Shown one piece after another: positions 62,864-64,000 of a DNA stretch of 64,000 bases. This stretch comes from Paenibacillus plantarum (lineage in GTDB: Bacteria > Bacillota > Bacilli > Paenibacillales > NBRC-103111), in NCBI RefSeq assembly GCF_013141695.1, contig NZ_WHNY01000034.1, forward strand, positions 1 through 64,000, given 5' to 3'. The position numbers were made by a program, and so were the translations under genes. Within the stretch, counting starts at the first letter, position 1. Each line of letters begins with the position of its first letter. Below the pieces are notes generated by a model, which saw nothing but the letters and a program-made list of their open reading frames with translations, did not search any database and was not told the origin of the DNA.

Positions 62864-64000
62864 ATGAGAATGGTTGATTTAATACATAAGAAACGTGTTG
62901 GTGAAGCGTTAAGTGAGCAGGAAATTACATTTATCATCAATGAATATACCGCGGGAAGTATTCCTGATTATCAAATGTCCGCTTTCTTGATGGCGACCTT
63001 CCTAAACGGAATGACAGACGAAGAAACGTCGTTCCTTACACTCGCAATGGCAGGATCCGGTGAAATGATTGATTTATCTGCAATTGCTGGTGTGAAAGTG
63101 GATAAACATTCGACGGGAGGCGTAGGAGATAAAGTTAGTCTCATCGTAGGACCTGTTGTGGCTTCGCTCGGAATACCTGTTGCCAAGATGTCAGGTAGAG
63201 GTTTAGGGCATACAGGTGGTACGTTGGATAAGCTGGAGTCCATTCCAGGTTTTCAAATCGAGTTGTCGAAGGAAGCCTTTATTGAAGCGGTTAACACGAA
63301 TAAAATTGCCATTGTCGGACAGAGCGGCAATTTGGCTCCTGCAGATAAGAAAATCTATGCCTTACGTGATGTAACGGCAACGGTGGATTCGATCCCATTG
63401 ATCGCCAGTTCCATCATGAGTAAGAAAATTGCTTCAGGCGCTGAAGCAATTGTATTGGATGTGAAAATCGGCTCTGGTGCTTTTATGAAAACGGTCGAGG
63501 ATGCAAGAGTACTTGCTCGTACAATGGTCGATATCGGAACTCGTCTGAATCGGAAAACAATTGCGATGATTACCGATATGGATCAGCCGCTTGGCCGCGA
63601 AATCGGAAATGCGAATGAAATTCGAGAATCCATTGATGTACTGCGCGGAACAGGAGACAAGGAGCTAACGGAGGTTGCGATTTCTGTTGCGGCATATATG
63701 GCAGTCCTCGGTAAGGTATTTACCTCCTTTGAGGAGGCACAGGAAGCTGTTCGTGACATCATCTCCAAGGGGAAAGCATTGGATACGTTCAAGCGCTTTA
63801 TCGCCAGCCAAGGCGGCGACTCGCGTGTTGTTGATCAGCCTGAGCTATTGCCAACGGCAGCTTATCATATCGAGGTTACTGCGCAACAAGATGGTTTCAT
63901 TAACGAGATTCAAGCTGAAAATATCGGTATCGCAGCGATGGTTCTTGGCGCGGGACGTGCGAAGAAGGAAGACTTGATTGATTATGCAGTAGGACTGACG
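62864..64000 (+). CDS. pdp: Pyrimidine-nucleoside phosphorylase (3' end outside window)
   Basis: The open frame from ATG 62864 to the window end encodes 379 residues of an expected 430 or so. Family motifs: MRMVDLIHKKR, GSIPDYQMSAFLMA, VDKHSTGGVGDKVSLI, KMSGRGLGHTGGTLDKLE and VLDVKIGSGAFMKT. It phosphorolyses uridine, thymidine and deoxyuridine, complementing the two purine enzymes and deoB. AAGGAGG precedes the ATG. Confidence 0.95.
   Translation, partial: MRMVDLIHKKRVGEALSEQEITFIINEYTAGSIPDYQMSAFLMATFLNGMTDEETSFLTLAMAGSGEMIDLSAIAGVKVDKHSTGGVGDKVSLIVGPVVASLGIPVAKMSGRGLGHTGGTLDKLESIPGFQIELSKEAFIEAVNTNKIAIVGQSGNLAPADKKIYALRDVTATVDSIPLIASSIMSKKIASGAEAIVLDVKIGSGAFMKTVEDARVLARTMVDIGTRLNRKTIAMITDMDQPLGREIGNANEIRESIDVLRGTGDKELTEVAISVAAYMAVLGKVFTSFEEAQEAVRDIISKGKALDTFKRFIASQGGDSRVVDQPELLPTAAYHIEVTAQQDGFINEIQAENIGIAAMVLGAGRAKKEDLIDYAVGLT

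Overview
The window looks like a chromosomal segment of an endospore-forming, low-to-mid GC Firmicute, most likely Paenibacillus or a close relative. The evidence is a complete spoIIIAA-AH operon, spoIVB, spo0A, spoIIM, splB and a yjcZ-type gene, strong AGGAGG ribosome sites, frequent GTG/TTG starts, and gene order. Two blocks follow the Bacillus subtilis order: yqhQ-yqhR-aroQ-yqhT-efp ... yqhV-spoIIIAA-AH-accBC-yqhY-nusB-folD-xseAB-ispA-dxs-yqxC-ahrC-recN-spoIVB-spo0A, and nudF-...-spoIIM-fur-...-yqzK-xerD-deoB-pupG. The genus is inferred; the gene identities come from protein motifs.

Layout. 1-960: a C-rich degenerate heptad array and AT-rich DNA, then an orphan zinc-ribbon/helix-turn-helix transposase-like gene and yidD. 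1995-4357: a methionine T-box leader and metG. 4.4-10.1 kb: a small lipoprotein, a zinc ABC transporter (znuACB-like) with ccdA, splB, and mntR behind a perfect operator-like palindrome. 10.1-19.1 kb: a patatin-like lipase, yqhQ/yqhR, aroQ, a prolidase-like peptidase, efp, lysC with an internal start, a DUF441 gene, the sulfolactate pair comB/comA, and yqhV. 19.1-24.8 kb: spoIIIAA-AH behind a SigE-type promoter. 24.8-28.3 kb: accB-accC and a three-gene Asp23/AmaP module. 28.4-37.9 kb: nusB to recN (folate, exonuclease VII and isoprenoid genes, arginine repressor, repair). 38.1-40.5 kb: spoIVB and spo0A with three perfect 0A boxes and a SigH promoter. 40.5-46 kb: an accessory stretch with a SigK-type yjcZ gene, a nested hairpin, an MBL-fold hydrolase, six small unrecognised genes, a SteA-like protein and yqzF. 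46.2-51.3 kb: the branched-chain 2-oxoacid dehydrogenase genes (lpdV-bkdAA-bkdAB-bkdB) and a 34-codon Prli42-like gene. 51.4-57.6 kb: an M20 peptidase, mciZ, nudF, endonuclease Q, spoIIM, fur, ald and yqzK. 57.6-64 kb: xerD and a nucleoside salvage block (deoB, two tandem purine nucleoside phosphorylases, a pyrimidine nucleoside phosphorylase cut by the window end), with an orphan YvyF-like gene and a membrane-anchored CuA-type cupredoxin between them.

How the parts work together. The sporulation genes span the decision (spo0A), the engulfment channel (SpoIIIA), SpoIIM, the SigK checkpoint signal (SpoIVB), mother-cell division block (MciZ), late mother-cell protein (YjcZ) and germination repair (SplB). 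comA/comB would make sulfolactate. The housekeeping genes give fatty-acid initiation (AccBC), branched-chain acyl-CoA primers (Bkd), isoprenoids (Dxs, IspA) and nucleoside catabolism. Metal control (MntR, Fur, a Zur-like half-site) is spread through the window.

The least explained signal is a recurring leader motif just upstream of ribosome sites: an AAGC-N4-GCTT mini-hairpin followed by an AGTTTTG/CAAAACT hairpin. It occurs in front of the yqhT-like peptidase, yqhV, yqhY and the pyrimidine nucleoside phosphorylase gene, with a weaker version before accC.
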